A DNA stretch of 64,000 bases from an uncultured Clostridia bacterium (lineage in GTDB: Bacteria; Bacillota; Clostridia; TANB77; CAG-508): NCBI GenBank assembly GCA_947630185.1, contig CANRGT010000003.1, positions 1-64,000 of the forward strand, given 5' to 3'. Under the pieces are notes generated by a model. That model saw only the letters and a list, made by a program, of their open reading frames with translations, was not told the DNA's origin and made no database searches. The position numbers and the translations under genes were made by a program. Positions 1-10,017 of this stretch are shown here, one piece after another; the first letter of the stretch is position 1, and each line of letters starts with the position of its first letter.

Positions 1-65
1 CTACCAAAACCTAAACCTGTATATTTATCAGTATTTTTAAGACATAGGATTTTTTAAATCCATTT

Positions 66-107
66 AGATTTTGAGTCTGGTGCGTCTGCCAGTTCCGCCA
101 CATCGGC
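66..107 (-). tRNA. 5' half of tRNA-Leu(CAA); no 3' half follows directly
   Basis: Reverse complement reads GCCGATGTGGCGGAACTGGCAGACGCACCAGACTCAAAATCT: leucine acceptor 5' strand, D-arm and CAA anticodon loop. Sequence then diverges toward the window edge with no T-arm in view. Confidence 0.7.
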
Positions 108-189
108 ATATGAAGCTTATATAATAATAGCAAAAAAATAGAAAAATAGCAATTGTTTTTTGATAAAAATTAAAAAATACTATTGACAA

Positions 190-238
190 TTGAATATATA
201 TTCAACTATAATAAAAGAAAAGTTGAATACATATTCAA
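190..238. promoter_or_regulatory. Tandem ArsR/CadC-type operator palindromes
   Basis: TTGAATATATATTCAA (190-205) and TTGAATACATATTCAA (223-238) just upstream of the ArsR-family gene and metal ATPase. Confidence 0.75.
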
Positions 239-298
239 TTGTTTTGCATAAAATATAAAAGAAAGAGTATGTTTTTAAACATATATGAGGAAATAAAA

Positions 299-667
299 AT
301 GTCAAAAAATGAATTTATATGTGACTGTAACATTATTCATGAAGAAGTGGTAAATAACACACTTTCAAAAATGCCAGATGCAGATTTATTTAATAAATTA
401 GCAGAATTTTTCAAAATATTAGGTGACACTACAAGAGCTAAAATTTTGTATGCACTTGACCAAAATGAAATGTGTGTATGTGATATAGCAAATGTATTAG
501 GAATGAGTAAATCTTCAATTTCACACCAATTAGGAACTTTAAGAAGAATGGGCATTGTTAGGTGTAGAAAAGAAGGAAAAGAAGTGTATTACATGATAGA
601 TGATGACCATGTAAAAGGCTTATTTGAATTAGGTATGGAACACATTGAACACAAAAATAGAAGCTGA
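299..667 (+). CDS. ArsR/SmtB-family metal-responsive repressor (CadC-like)
   Basis: HTH region FFKILGDTTRAKILYALDQNEMCVCDIANVLGMSKSSISHQLGTLRRMGIV; start chosen at MSKNEFICDC preceded by GAGGAA. Confidence 0.88.
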   Translation: MSKNEFICDCNIIHEEVVNNTLSKMPDADLFNKLAEFFKILGDTTRAKILYALDQNEMCVCDIANVLGMSKSSISHQLGTLRRMGIVRCRKEGKEVYYMIDDDHVKGLFELGMEHIEHKNRS

Positions 668-751
668 AATTGTAAAATTAAAAATAAGAAGTAAATATAA
701 AATACAAATAATAAAAGAGATATAAATAATACTTAAAAAGTATACAAAAGA

Positions 752-2629
752 ATGATAATAGTTAAAAAACAAGAAATGGTGGGTATGATTATGAAAAAAG
801 ATTTAATTAAAATTTTAATAGCATTTATTTTATTTATAGTTTCACTTTGCATTCCATTTAATGCAATGTGGATTAATCCTGCCTTATATCTAATAAGTTA
901 TATAATTGTAGGAGCAGAGATTATTTTTAAAGCGATAAAAAATATTTTTAAAGGAGAAGTATTTGATGAATGCTTCTTAATGACAATAGCAACAATAGGT
1001 GCTATTTGTATAGGCGAGCTTCCAGAAGCTGTTGCAGTAATGCTATTTTACCAAGTAGGAGAAATGTTCCAAGATTATGCAGTTGATAAATCTAAAAAAT
1101 CTATTACTAATTTAATGAATATTAGACCTGATTTTGCAAACATAGAAAGAGATGGAAAGCAAGAAAAAGTAAATCCAGAAGAAGTAAAAATAGGAGATAC
1201 AATTATAGTAAAGCCAGGTGAAAAAGTACCTTTAGATGGAATTGTAATAGATGGAAAATCTTTATTAGATACTTCTGCTTTAACAGGTGAATCTGTTCCA
1301 GTAGAAATAGAAAAAGGTTCAGAAGTGTTAAGTGGCTGTATAAATCAAACAGGGCTATTTTCTATGAAAGTTACGAAAGAGTTTGAAGAATCCACAGTTA
1401 GTAAAATTTTAAATCTAGTAGAAAATGCAAGTAATAAAAAGTCTAAATCTGAAAACTTTATGACTAAATTTGCCAAAGTTTATACACCAACAGTAGTTGT
1501 AATTGCAGCTATATTAGCAATAATTCCACCATTTATTTTTCAAATTGGAAGCTTTACAGAGTGGCTATATAGAGCTTTGTCATTCTTAGTAGTATCATGT
1601 CCTTGTGCACTTGTAATTTCAATTCCATTAAGCTTTTTTGCAGGAATAGGTGGAGCTTCAAAGGCAGGAATATTAGTAAAGGGAAGTAACTATTTAGAGG
1701 CATTAGCTAAAACTGAAATAGTAGTATTTGATAAAACTGGCACTTTAACAAAAGGTGTGTTTGAAGTTCAAAAAGTAAATGCAGTAAATATTTCAGAAGA
1801 TGAGCTTTTAAAATATGCAGTATATGCAGAAAATTATTCAAATCATCCAATATCCGCTTCATTAAAAAGTGCATACAAAGGTGAGATTGATGAAAAATTA
1901 ATCTCAAATACGCAAGAATTAGCAGGTTATGGAATTGAGGCTAAAATTGATGATAAAGATGTGCTTGTTGGAAATAGCAAATTAATGAAGGAAAAAAATA
2001 TTGCATTTACTGAATGTGATGAGGTAGGAACTGTTATATATGTTGCAGTAAATAAAGAATATGTAGGATATATTTTGATAGCAGATACAATAAAAGAAGA
2101 TGCTAAAAATTTAGTATCTGGACTTAAAAATTATAATATTGCAAAAACTGTTATGCTAACAGGAGATAAAATTAAGGCTTCACAAAAGGTTGCAAATGAG
2201 TTAAAATTAGATGAAGTATATGCAGAATTATTGCCAAATGAAAAAGTGGAAAAAGTTGAAGAATTATTAAAAATTAAAAGTAAAGACGGAAAATTAGTGT
2301 TTATAGGAGACGGAATAAATGATGCACCAGTTTTAGCAATTTCAGATATAGGAATATCAATGGGAGCATTAGGTTCAGATGCTGCAATAGAAGCTTCTGA
2401 TGTTGTAATTATGACAGATGAACCATCTAAATTAGTAACAGCAATTAAAATAGCCAAAAAGACTTTAAGAATTGTAAAACAAAATATCATATTTGCAATT
2501 TTTGTAAAAGTAGCAATTTTAATTTTAACTGCAATAGGAATATCTACTATGTGGGAAGCAGTATTTGCAGATGTTGGTGTATCTGTAATTGCTGTACTAA
2601 ATGCACTAAGAGCTATGAGAGTAAAATAG
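752..2629 (+). CDS. cadA: Heavy-metal translocating P1B-type ATPase (Cd/Zn/Pb type)
   Basis: SCPCALVIS, DKTGTLT, GDGINDAPVLA motifs; follows the ArsR regulator. Start may be the downstream MIMKKDL or MKKDL. Confidence 0.88.
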   Translation: MIIVKKQEMVGMIMKKDLIKILIAFILFIVSLCIPFNAMWINPALYLISYIIVGAEIIFKAIKNIFKGEVFDECFLMTIATIGAICIGELPEAVAVMLFYQVGEMFQDYAVDKSKKSITNLMNIRPDFANIERDGKQEKVNPEEVKIGDTIIVKPGEKVPLDGIVIDGKSLLDTSALTGESVPVEIEKGSEVLSGCINQTGLFSMKVTKEFEESTVSKILNLVENASNKKSKSENFMTKFAKVYTPTVVVIAAILAIIPPFIFQIGSFTEWLYRALSFLVVSCPCALVISIPLSFFAGIGGASKAGILVKGSNYLEALAKTEIVVFDKTGTLTKGVFEVQKVNAVNISEDELLKYAVYAENYSNHPISASLKSAYKGEIDEKLISNTQELAGYGIEAKIDDKDVLVGNSKLMKEKNIAFTECDEVGTVIYVAVNKEYVGYILIADTIKEDAKNLVSGLKNYNIAKTVMLTGDKIKASQKVANELKLDEVYAELLPNEKVEKVEELLKIKSKDGKLVFIGDGINDAPVLAISDIGISMGALGSDAAIEASDVVIMTDEPSKLVTAIKIAKKTLRIVKQNIIFAIFVKVAILILTAIGISTMWEAVFADVGVSVIAVLNALRAMRVK

Positions 2630-2736
2630 TGAGTATAAAATTATTCTAATAAAGTTTATTAAAATAAAATATATCAAATAAAGTTTAGCTAAAATAAAGC
2701 TTCTATAAATAAAAATAATAAAACGAGGGAAATAAA

Positions 2737-3705
2737 ATGAACGAAAATCTACCACAATTTTTATATGAAAAATTAGTTAATCAATATGGAGAAAATCTTG
2801 CTTTAAAAATAGTAGAAGGCTATTCAAAGAAAAGACCAGTAACTTTAAGAGTAAATACTATAAAATCAAGTTGTGAAGAAGTAATAGAAGAATTACAAAA
2901 AGCTAATATAGAATTTGAACAATTAGAATGGTATAAAGATGCTATTATAATAAAAGAAAAATCTGAACAAGACATTAGAAATTTAAAAATATATGAAGAA
3001 GGAAAGATTTATTTGCAAAGCTTATCTTCAATGCTTCCAGTATTAGTGCTAGATCCAAAAGAAGATGAAAATATATTAGATATGGCAGCAGCACCAGGTG
3101 GAAAAACTACACAAATGATGGCGTATTCTGATAATAAAGCATTTATAACAGCCTGTGAAAAGAACAAAGTAAGAGCAGAAAGATTAAAGTATAATCTTGA
3201 AAAACAAGGGGCAAGTAGAGTAAATGTTTTAGTGGAAGATGCTAGAAATTTAAGTAACTTCCTTTCTTATGATAAAGTTTTACTTGATGCACCTTGTAGT
3301 GGAAGCGGAACAATAGAGCTTGAAAATCCAAAATTAAAACAGGTATTTACAGAAGATTTAGTAGAGCGTTCTACAAAAGTTCAATATGAATTATTAAACA
3401 AAGCACTTAATATATTAAAAAAAGGTAGTGAAATGGTATATTCTACTTGTTCTATCTTAAAAGAAGAAAACGAAAATCATCTAAAGAAGCTATTAGAAAA
3501 GAAAAAAATTGAGATAGTGCCAATTGACGTAAATAAATTTAATAATTTAACAGCCTCAGCAACTAACGATGATAAAAATAATTATAATAAAATGGAATAT
3601 AGTAAAGATTTACCGCTTCTACCAGTAGATATAGAAGGAACAGCTTGTATATATCCAAATGAATTATATGAAGGGTTCTTTATAGCTAAAATTAGAAAAA
3701 TATAA
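2737..3705 (+). CDS. NOL1/NOP2/Sun-family rRNA m5C methyltransferase
   Basis: DMAAAPGGKTTQ, DAPCSGSGT, YSTCSI motifs. Confidence 0.88.
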   Translation: MNENLPQFLYEKLVNQYGENLALKIVEGYSKKRPVTLRVNTIKSSCEEVIEELQKANIEFEQLEWYKDAIIIKEKSEQDIRNLKIYEEGKIYLQSLSSMLPVLVLDPKEDENILDMAAAPGGKTTQMMAYSDNKAFITACEKNKVRAERLKYNLEKQGASRVNVLVEDARNLSNFLSYDKVLLDAPCSGSGTIELENPKLKQVFTEDLVERSTKVQYELLNKALNILKKGSEMVYSTCSILKEENENHLKKLLEKKKIEIVPIDVNKFNNLTASATNDDKNNYNKMEYSKDLPLLPVDIEGTACIYPNELYEGFFIAKIRKI

Positions 3706-3875
3706 ATTGTTTTTTTAAAAAGGCAAAATGGAAAATATATAAATGCTTTTTAATAGCACGTCAATTGAAATATTAAATGCAAGTATGAAAAAGTAAATGC
3801 AAAAGAACTATTAAATGCTTTTTAATAGCAAAAATTAAACGATTGACATAATGCACTTTAAAGAGGTATAATAAA

Positions 3876-4847
3876 TTGACAAATAAAATGGAAGAATCAA
3901 AGGAAAATAATATGAGCAATTTAGAAAAATATGTAGAAAGACTAAAAGAGTATATTTCAAAAAGAAATATGACAGAAGATGAAATTGTAAGATATGTATA
4001 CTTAGACCTAGGGTCTAGGTTTTCTTTTGATTTAAAATTTCTTTTAGGAAATTCAAAACAGAAAAAAGAAATATATGCAAAAGGAAGCAATATAGATGAT
4101 TTAAATGATGCAATGGAAGCAAATATAATCACTTGTAAATCTTGTGCAAATATATTAACATTTATATTAAAAGAGCTTGGAATTGATGCAGAATCTATAG
4201 TGCTACCAGAGGACTGCAAGAAATATCAACATGTATATAATGTTATAAAAACTAAAGATGGAAAAATGTATACGGTAGATTTACAAGATGATATTGAAAA
4301 TATCCAAACATGCTCAGCGACAGAAAATTTTGGGCTATCTGTGAAAGAAGATGAAACACCAGTTTTTAGTAGGTTTGAGCTTGAACAAATAGATAGGAAA
4401 TTAGGTTACATTGATGATGAACATTATTACTCAGATGATTATCTATATTTATTAAAATCAGATATTGATTATTTTGAAGATTTTGAAAAGAAAGCAGAAT
4501 TTGTATTAGAAAATATAGATATATGCGAAAATCCCAATATACAATATGCAGAAAGGTACTGGTACCATAAAAAATTGTTAACTATATTATTTTCAACTAA
4601 AGAATTAAAAAACATAAATATGGTAGACTGTTACGAAGAAAAAAACGGAGAAAGAGAATACCAAAATTGTATAGTAGTTAATGCTCATGGAAAATCACAA
4701 ATATATATGTATGATAAAGAAAAAAATGGATATTGCAAAGTAAGTATAGAAGAGTTTGCAAAAAGGGTAAAAGAAGGTTTAGTAAATATTCAAAATATAG
4801 CTGGATTAAAGCAAATATTGAAACAAAAACAAGGAGATGAAAGATAA
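3876..4847 (+). CDS. Transglutaminase-like hypothetical protein
   Basis: Long ORF; CKSCANILTFILKELGIDAES...HVYNVI..YTVDLQDD resembles a transglutaminase-like Cys-His-Asp layout. Start may be MSNLEKY. Confidence 0.5.
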   Translation: MTNKMEESKENNMSNLEKYVERLKEYISKRNMTEDEIVRYVYLDLGSRFSFDLKFLLGNSKQKKEIYAKGSNIDDLNDAMEANIITCKSCANILTFILKELGIDAESIVLPEDCKKYQHVYNVIKTKDGKMYTVDLQDDIENIQTCSATENFGLSVKEDETPVFSRFELEQIDRKLGYIDDEHYYSDDYLYLLKSDIDYFEDFEKKAEFVLENIDICENPNIQYAERYWYHKKLLTILFSTKELKNINMVDCYEEKNGEREYQNCIVVNAHGKSQIYMYDKEKNGYCKVSIEEFAKRVKEGLVNIQNIAGLKQILKQKQGDER

Positions 4848-4849
4848 AA

Positions 4850-5626
4850 ATGCCAAATCAATTTTCAAGAGAAGAACTTTTAATAGGAGAAGAAAATGTA
4901 AAAAAACTTCAAAATTCTAAAGTTGCTGTGTTTGGCATTGGTGGAGTTGGTTCATTTGTAGTAGAAGGCTTAGCAAGAGCAGGAATAGGAAACTTTATAT
5001 TAGTAGACCATGACAAAGTAAGCTTAACTAATTTGAATAGACAAATAATTGCTACAACCAAAACAATAGATAGATACAAAGTAGATGTAGCAAAAGAAAG
5101 AATATTAGAAATAAATCCAAACGCAAGTGTGGAAACTTATAAAGAATTTTTTATGCCGGAAAGTAAAGAGATTTTAGACAAATCTATAAACTACATTATT
5201 GATGCGGTAGATACAGTAACTGCAAAATTAGAACTTGTAATAAGAGCAAATAAATTAAACATACCAATAATATCTAGCATGGGAACTGGAAACAAATTAG
5301 ACCCTACAAAATTTGAAGTAACAGATATTTATAAAACTACTGTATGTCCACTTGCAAAAGTAATGAGAAAAGAATTACGCACAAGAGGAATAGAAAAATT
5401 AAAAGTAGTATATTCAAAAGAGGAGCCAATTAAATTAGGAGCCAAAGATGCAGAAGAAATAAATATGCAAAGTGAAGAAAAAATAAATAATAATGAAATG
5501 GATGAGAAATTAAAAGTGCAAGGAAATAAAAAGCAGGTTCCGGGTAGCATATCATTTGTTCCATCAGTAGCAGGTCTAATTATTGCAGGAGAAGTCATTA
5601 AAGATCTTATAAAAGATATTAATTAG
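4850..5626 (+). CDS. tcdA: ThiF/HesA-family tRNA threonylcarbamoyladenosine dehydratase
   Basis: GIGGVGSFVVEGLARAGIGNFILVDHDKVSLTNLNRQ motif. Confidence 0.8.
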   Translation: MPNQFSREELLIGEENVKKLQNSKVAVFGIGGVGSFVVEGLARAGIGNFILVDHDKVSLTNLNRQIIATTKTIDRYKVDVAKERILEINPNASVETYKEFFMPESKEILDKSINYIIDAVDTVTAKLELVIRANKLNIPIISSMGTGNKLDPTKFEVTDIYKTTVCPLAKVMRKELRTRGIEKLKVVYSKEEPIKLGAKDAEEINMQSEEKINNNEMDEKLKVQGNKKQVPGSISFVPSVAGLIIAGEVIKDLIKDIN

Positions 5627-5761
5627 AAAGCATAATTAAAAAAACTAAAACGATAAGATAGATAAAAATTATTAAATTTTTAATATTAAATTAATAATTG
5701 AAAAGTAGAAATTAAGAGCAATAAGAAAACTATAAACCAAAAAATTAAGGAGACCATAAAA

Positions 5762-6598
5762 TTGGAAAAATATGAGGAAGTAGAAAAAGCTTTAACAACT
5801 ACATATAGAAAGAAAATTTGGACAAAATTTGTAAAAGCAATACAAGATTTTGAAATGATACAAGATGGTGATAAAATTGCAGTTTGTATATCTGGTGGGA
5901 AAGATTCAATGCTTATGGCAAAGTGTTTTCAAGAGCTAAAAAAACATAGGAAGATGAATTTTGATTTAGTTTTCTTGTCAATGAATCCTGGCTATAATGA
6001 TAAAAATGCTAAGAAAGTGATAGATAATGCTAAATTATTAAATATTCCACTTACAGTATTTAATACTAATATTTTTGAAGCGGTAGATAGAATAGATGAC
6101 CACCCATGTTATATATGTGCAAGGATGAGAAGAGGTTATTTATATAATAAAGCACAAGAATTAGGATGTAATAAAATTGCACTAGGACACCATTTTGATG
6201 ATGTAATAGAAACAATACTAATGGGAATGTTATATGGAGCGCAAGTGCAAACAATGATGCCAAAGGTAAAAAGTACATCACATCCAGGCATGGAGCTTAT
6301 AAGGCCTATGTACTATGTGAAAGAAGAATACATATTAAATTGGGTAAAAAAGCATGAACTTGAATTTATACAATGTGCTTGCAAAGTTACAGAGAAAATA
6401 AATAAAAATAAGGAAAATGAATTTCTTGAATCTAAAAGGGCAGAAGTAAAAAAACTAATAAAAGAATTACGAAAAGATTATGACAAAATTGATATGAATA
6501 TTTTTAGAAGTGTTCAAAATGTAAATTTAGATACAATTATATCTTATAGAAAAAAAGGTGAGGTACATCATTTTTTAGATGACTATGATAAAAATTGA
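5762..6598 (+). CDS. TtcA/TilS-like PP-loop tRNA thiolation ATPase
   Basis: ISGGKDSMLMAK PP-loop; C..C motif and GHHFDDVIET. Confidence 0.8.
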   Translation: MEKYEEVEKALTTTYRKKIWTKFVKAIQDFEMIQDGDKIAVCISGGKDSMLMAKCFQELKKHRKMNFDLVFLSMNPGYNDKNAKKVIDNAKLLNIPLTVFNTNIFEAVDRIDDHPCYICARMRRGYLYNKAQELGCNKIALGHHFDDVIETILMGMLYGAQVQTMMPKVKSTSHPGMELIRPMYYVKEEYILNWVKKHELEFIQCACKVTEKINKNKENEFLESKRAEVKKLIKELRKDYDKIDMNIFRSVQNVNLDTIISYRKKGEVHHFLDDYDKN

Positions 6599-7793
6599 AA
6601 GGAAAACCAAAATGGATGGAATTTTAAAAACTAAATCAGCAACTGAAGAAAATTCTAAATGGAATAATATGATAAAAAGAGAAAAACCGCTATATGCTAG
6701 AAATAACGATATTCGTTCTGAATTTGAAAGAGATTATACAAGAATAATAAACTGTACCGCGTTTAGAAGATTAAAACACAAAACCCAAGTTTTTTTCTCA
6801 CCACAAAATGACCATATATGCACTAGACTAGAACATACCATACATGTAGAATCTGTAAGTAGCACAATAGCAAAATGTTTAGGGTTAAATAGAGAGTTAA
6901 CAAGAGCAATTGCAACAGCACACGATTTAGGACATAGTCCATTTGGACATCAAGGAGAGAAAATTTTATCAGAAATATCTAAAAGAGATTTAGGAGAAAC
7001 TTTTTGGCATGAAAAAAATGGATTAGTAATGGTTGATAAAATAGAAATATTAGAAGATAATCAAAAAAACAAACAAAATTTGAATTTAACATATGCTGTA
7101 AGAGATGGAATTATATCTCATTGTGGTGAAATTGATGAAAACAAGTTAAAACCAAGAGAAGAATACATAGACTTAGAAAATTATAAAACGCCAAATCAAT
7201 ATGCTCCATATACTTGGGAGGGTTGTGCAGTTAAAATAGCAGATAAAATATCATATTTAGGTAGAGATATTGAAGATGCTATAACATTAGGAATTTTAGA
7301 TGAGCATTTAGAAGAGCTATATAAACTATTAAGTAACAATTCAAAAGAACCAATAAATAACACAGTAATTATAAATAATCTAATATATGATTTATGGAAA
7401 AATTCAAATGAGGAAAATGGTTTGTGTTTTTCTAATGAAACTTATGAACTAATAAAAGAATTAAAGAAATTTAACTATCAAAATATATATTTATCATATA
7501 AACTTAATTTGTCAAATAAATACTTTGAAAATATATTAAATACAATATATGATGCTTTAAAAGAAACATATAAGAATAAAGAAAAAATAGAAAAATTATG
7601 CCCATTACTTGTAAAAGATTTTGAAGAATGGTTATCTAATTATTGGAACTTAGAAAGAAAAGCTACATTAAAAAATGATGTAATATTTGATGTTAAAAAT
7701 GAAAAAGATTATTACAGAGCAATTATATATTACATATCAGGAATGACAGATAATTATGCAATAAATATGTATCAACAAATGATTGGATTTTAA
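6579..7793 (+). CDS. dgt: dNTP triphosphohydrolase (HD domain)
   Basis: FRRLKHKTQVF, LEHTIHVESVSSTIAK, ATAHDLGHSPFGHQGE. Confidence 0.88.
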   Translation: MTMIKIERKTKMDGILKTKSATEENSKWNNMIKREKPLYARNNDIRSEFERDYTRIINCTAFRRLKHKTQVFFSPQNDHICTRLEHTIHVESVSSTIAKCLGLNRELTRAIATAHDLGHSPFGHQGEKILSEISKRDLGETFWHEKNGLVMVDKIEILEDNQKNKQNLNLTYAVRDGIISHCGEIDENKLKPREEYIDLENYKTPNQYAPYTWEGCAVKIADKISYLGRDIEDAITLGILDEHLEELYKLLSNNSKEPINNTVIINNLIYDLWKNSNEENGLCFSNETYELIKELKKFNYQNIYLSYKLNLSNKYFENILNTIYDALKETYKNKEKIEKLCPLLVKDFEEWLSNYWNLERKATLKNDVIFDVKNEKDYYRAIIYYISGMTDNYAINMYQQMIGF

Positions 7794-7912
7794 TATAAAT
7801 TTATTATACTTATAAAATATTATATTTTGAATATAATAATATGGACATATACTAAATATTTATGATTATTATATTTTTTGTGTCATATGATCATAATAAT
7901 TTGTAAATAGAT

Positions 7913-7944
7913 TTATTGACATTGTCAATAATAAATGCTATAAT
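7913..7944 (+). promoter_or_regulatory. Toxin-antitoxin promoter with overlapping operator palindrome
   Basis: TTATTGACA-T-TGTCAATAA perfect palindrome (7913-7931) overlaps -35 TTGACA; 17 nt spacer to -10 TATAAT (7939-7944). Confidence 0.75.
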
Positions 7945-7975
7945 ACATATAATACTAGAAAGGAAGTGTGTTAGT

Positions 7976-8242
7976 ATGGCCCAAACAAATGTAAATATAA
8001 GAATGGATAAACAATTAAAAGAACAATTTGATAAATTTTGTTCTGATATAGGAATGTCAATGACAACAGCATTTTGTGTATTTGCAAAGAAAGCTGTAAG
8101 AGAGCAAAAAATACCATTTGAAATTACAGCCGAAGATCCTTTTTATAGTACTGCCAATATAGAAAGGCTAAAAAAGGCAATTCAAGATGTAGAAAATGGA
8201 AAAGTTACTGTCCATGATATAGTGGAGGTAGAAGATGAATAA
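7976..8242 (+). CDS. DinJ/RelB-family antitoxin
   Basis: MAQTNVNIRMDKQLKEQFDKFCSDIGMSMTTAFCVFAKKAVREQKIPFEI; overlaps downstream toxin. Confidence 0.85.
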   Translation: MAQTNVNIRMDKQLKEQFDKFCSDIGMSMTTAFCVFAKKAVREQKIPFEITAEDPFYSTANIERLKKAIQDVENGKVTVHDIVEVEDE

Positions 8243-8498
8243 AGCATGGCAAGATGATGCATGGGATGATTACTTGTATTGGCAGAAACAAGATAAGAAA
8301 ACATTAAAAAAGATAAATCAATTATTAAAAGATATAGATAGAAATGCATATGAGGGAATAGGAAAACCGGAACCTTTAATTGGAAATTTAGCAGGATATT
8401 GGAGTAGAAGAATTGATGATAAAAATAGAATAGTATATAAAGTAGAAAACAATCAAATTATAGTTATCCAATGTGGATCTCATTATAGAGATAAATAA
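8235..8498 (+). CDS. Txe/YoeB-family mRNA interferase toxin
   Basis: MNKAWQDDAWDDYLYWQKQDKKTLKKINQLLKDI...GKPEPLIGNLAGYWSRRIDDKNRIVYKV. Confidence 0.9.
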   Translation: MNKAWQDDAWDDYLYWQKQDKKTLKKINQLLKDIDRNAYEGIGKPEPLIGNLAGYWSRRIDDKNRIVYKVENNQIIVIQCGSHYRDK

Positions 8499-8517
8499 TA
8501 TTATTTAAATAAAATTT

Positions 8518-8562
8518 AAATGAACAGTCTAGCTTTAAAAAACTAAACTGTTCATTTTTTAT
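8518..8562. terminator. Intrinsic terminator between convergent genes
   Basis: AAATGAACAGT ... ACTGTTCATTTTTT hairpin plus T-run. Confidence 0.75.
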
Positions 8563-8563
8563 A

Positions 8564-8998
8564 TTATAAATATTTTTTTAAAGTTTCAACACTATCTTCT
8601 TGCATAACAACAAAATCATTTAAAATATTTTCTACATCAGAATCAATATTAGAATGTTGGTTCATTAAACGTCTACCTTCAATAATTCCCATATTAGTAC
8701 CTTGCATAAGTAGCTCAGATAATTTTGAAGTAGTATCATCTGTCATAGTTTTCATTTGAATACCATACCAAGTCATAGCTTTATTCATTGCATTAGTCTC
8801 ATGAGGTTCTTTATCTGTATACTGAGAATACAAGTCATTTACTCTTTCTGAAATTTTTTTGTACTTATTATATTCTGTATCTAAAACTTGTCTAAAATCC
8901 CCATCAGAAGCTTTTTCAGAAACATAGGTAATTGCGTCCATTCCTATAGTAGCCCCTTTATTAACTTCATCTAGAATGTTTAAATTTTGATTTTCCAT
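8564..8998 (-). CDS. Ferritin-like/helical-bundle hypothetical protein
   Basis: ORF with RBS, all-helical composition; no firm family assigned. Confidence 0.55.
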   Translation of the reverse strand: MENQNLNILDEVNKGATIGMDAITYVSEKASDGDFRQVLDTEYNKYKKISERVNDLYSQYTDKEPHETNAMNKAMTWYGIQMKTMTDDTTSKLSELLMQGTNMGIIEGRRLMNQHSNIDSDVENILNDFVVMQEDSVETLKKYL

Positions 8999-9129
8999 AA
9001 ACTTTAAATCTCCTTTATACTTAAAAATTTATTAATTCTATTATGTACCAAAATTTACAAAACAATACATATTTTAAAAATAAATTAATAAAATTTAAGT
9101 AAATTATATTTTTAGAAAGGAAATTTGTT

Positions 9130-9588
9130 ATGAATAAAGCATGGACCTATATCAAGTCAATTTTAGTTCCTGTAATTATTGGTGGAATTACAGGACTTAT
9201 TATTTCAAAATTTATTGATTACAATGTTTTGCAAAAGCCACCTCTTGCACCACCTAGCGTATTATTTCCAATAGTATGGACTATTCTTTATATTTTAATG
9301 GGCGTATCTTATGGTATTTTAAAGACTAACAATTTAACTGATGAAAAAATAAATTCTATTTATTATGCACAATTAGTAGTAAATATATTATGGCCAATTT
9401 TCTTTTTTGTACTTGAATGGAGATTATTTGCATTCTTCTGGATACTATTATTAGATGTATTAGTAGTTATTATGATATATAGATTTTATAACAAGAATAA
9501 GGTGGCAGGACTACTACAAATTCCATATTTAATATGGTTAGTGTTTGCAACATATTTGAATTTAGGGGTATATTTGTTAAATAAATAA
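9130..9588 (+). CDS. TspO/MBR-family protein
   Basis: PPLAPPSVLFPIVWTILYILMGVSYGIL and WPIFFFVLEWRLFAFFWILLLD typical of TspO. Confidence 0.88.
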   Translation: MNKAWTYIKSILVPVIIGGITGLIISKFIDYNVLQKPPLAPPSVLFPIVWTILYILMGVSYGILKTNNLTDEKINSIYYAQLVVNILWPIFFFVLEWRLFAFFWILLLDVLVVIMIYRFYNKNKVAGLLQIPYLIWLVFATYLNLGVYLLNK

Positions 9589-9738
9589 ATTTAATATTTT
9601 AAAAAGGGCTAAACAATAAAAAAACAAGTATATTAATTATAGAATATTATTTACAAAAAATAAACGAAAAAATAGTTGCAAAAAGTAAAAAGTTATGATA
9701 AAGTAAAACAAGACAAAAGAAAAAAGGAGAAAAAGCAA

Positions 9739-9819
<81 letters not shown>

Positions 9820-9874
9820 AATTGATAGACAGTCTGAAAAAAGTTATAGTTTAGTAAATAAAAATATAAAAATA

Positions 9875-9917
9875 AAAAAGGATGGACTATTTAGAAAATA
9901 AATAGCCTGTCCTTTTT
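9875..9917 (+). terminator. Leader terminator-like hairpin, cassette A
   Basis: AAAAAGGATGGACTATTT / AAATAGCCTGTCCTTTTT, loop AGAAAAT; conserved in four cassettes. Confidence 0.8.
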
Positions 9918-10017
9918 GTCGTTTAAAAGCTTTTAATATTTTATTCTTATAGGAAAGATATAAGCCTATAAAAATAATAAAAATATAAAAATAAAAAATG
10001 AAAAAGGAGGTAAAAGA

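Noticed and set aside
3741-3830. Direct repeat AAATGCTTTTTAATAGCA at 3741-3758 and 3813-3830
   Set aside because: Short, intergenic and without associated genes or structure; could be chance or old duplication in AT-rich DNA.
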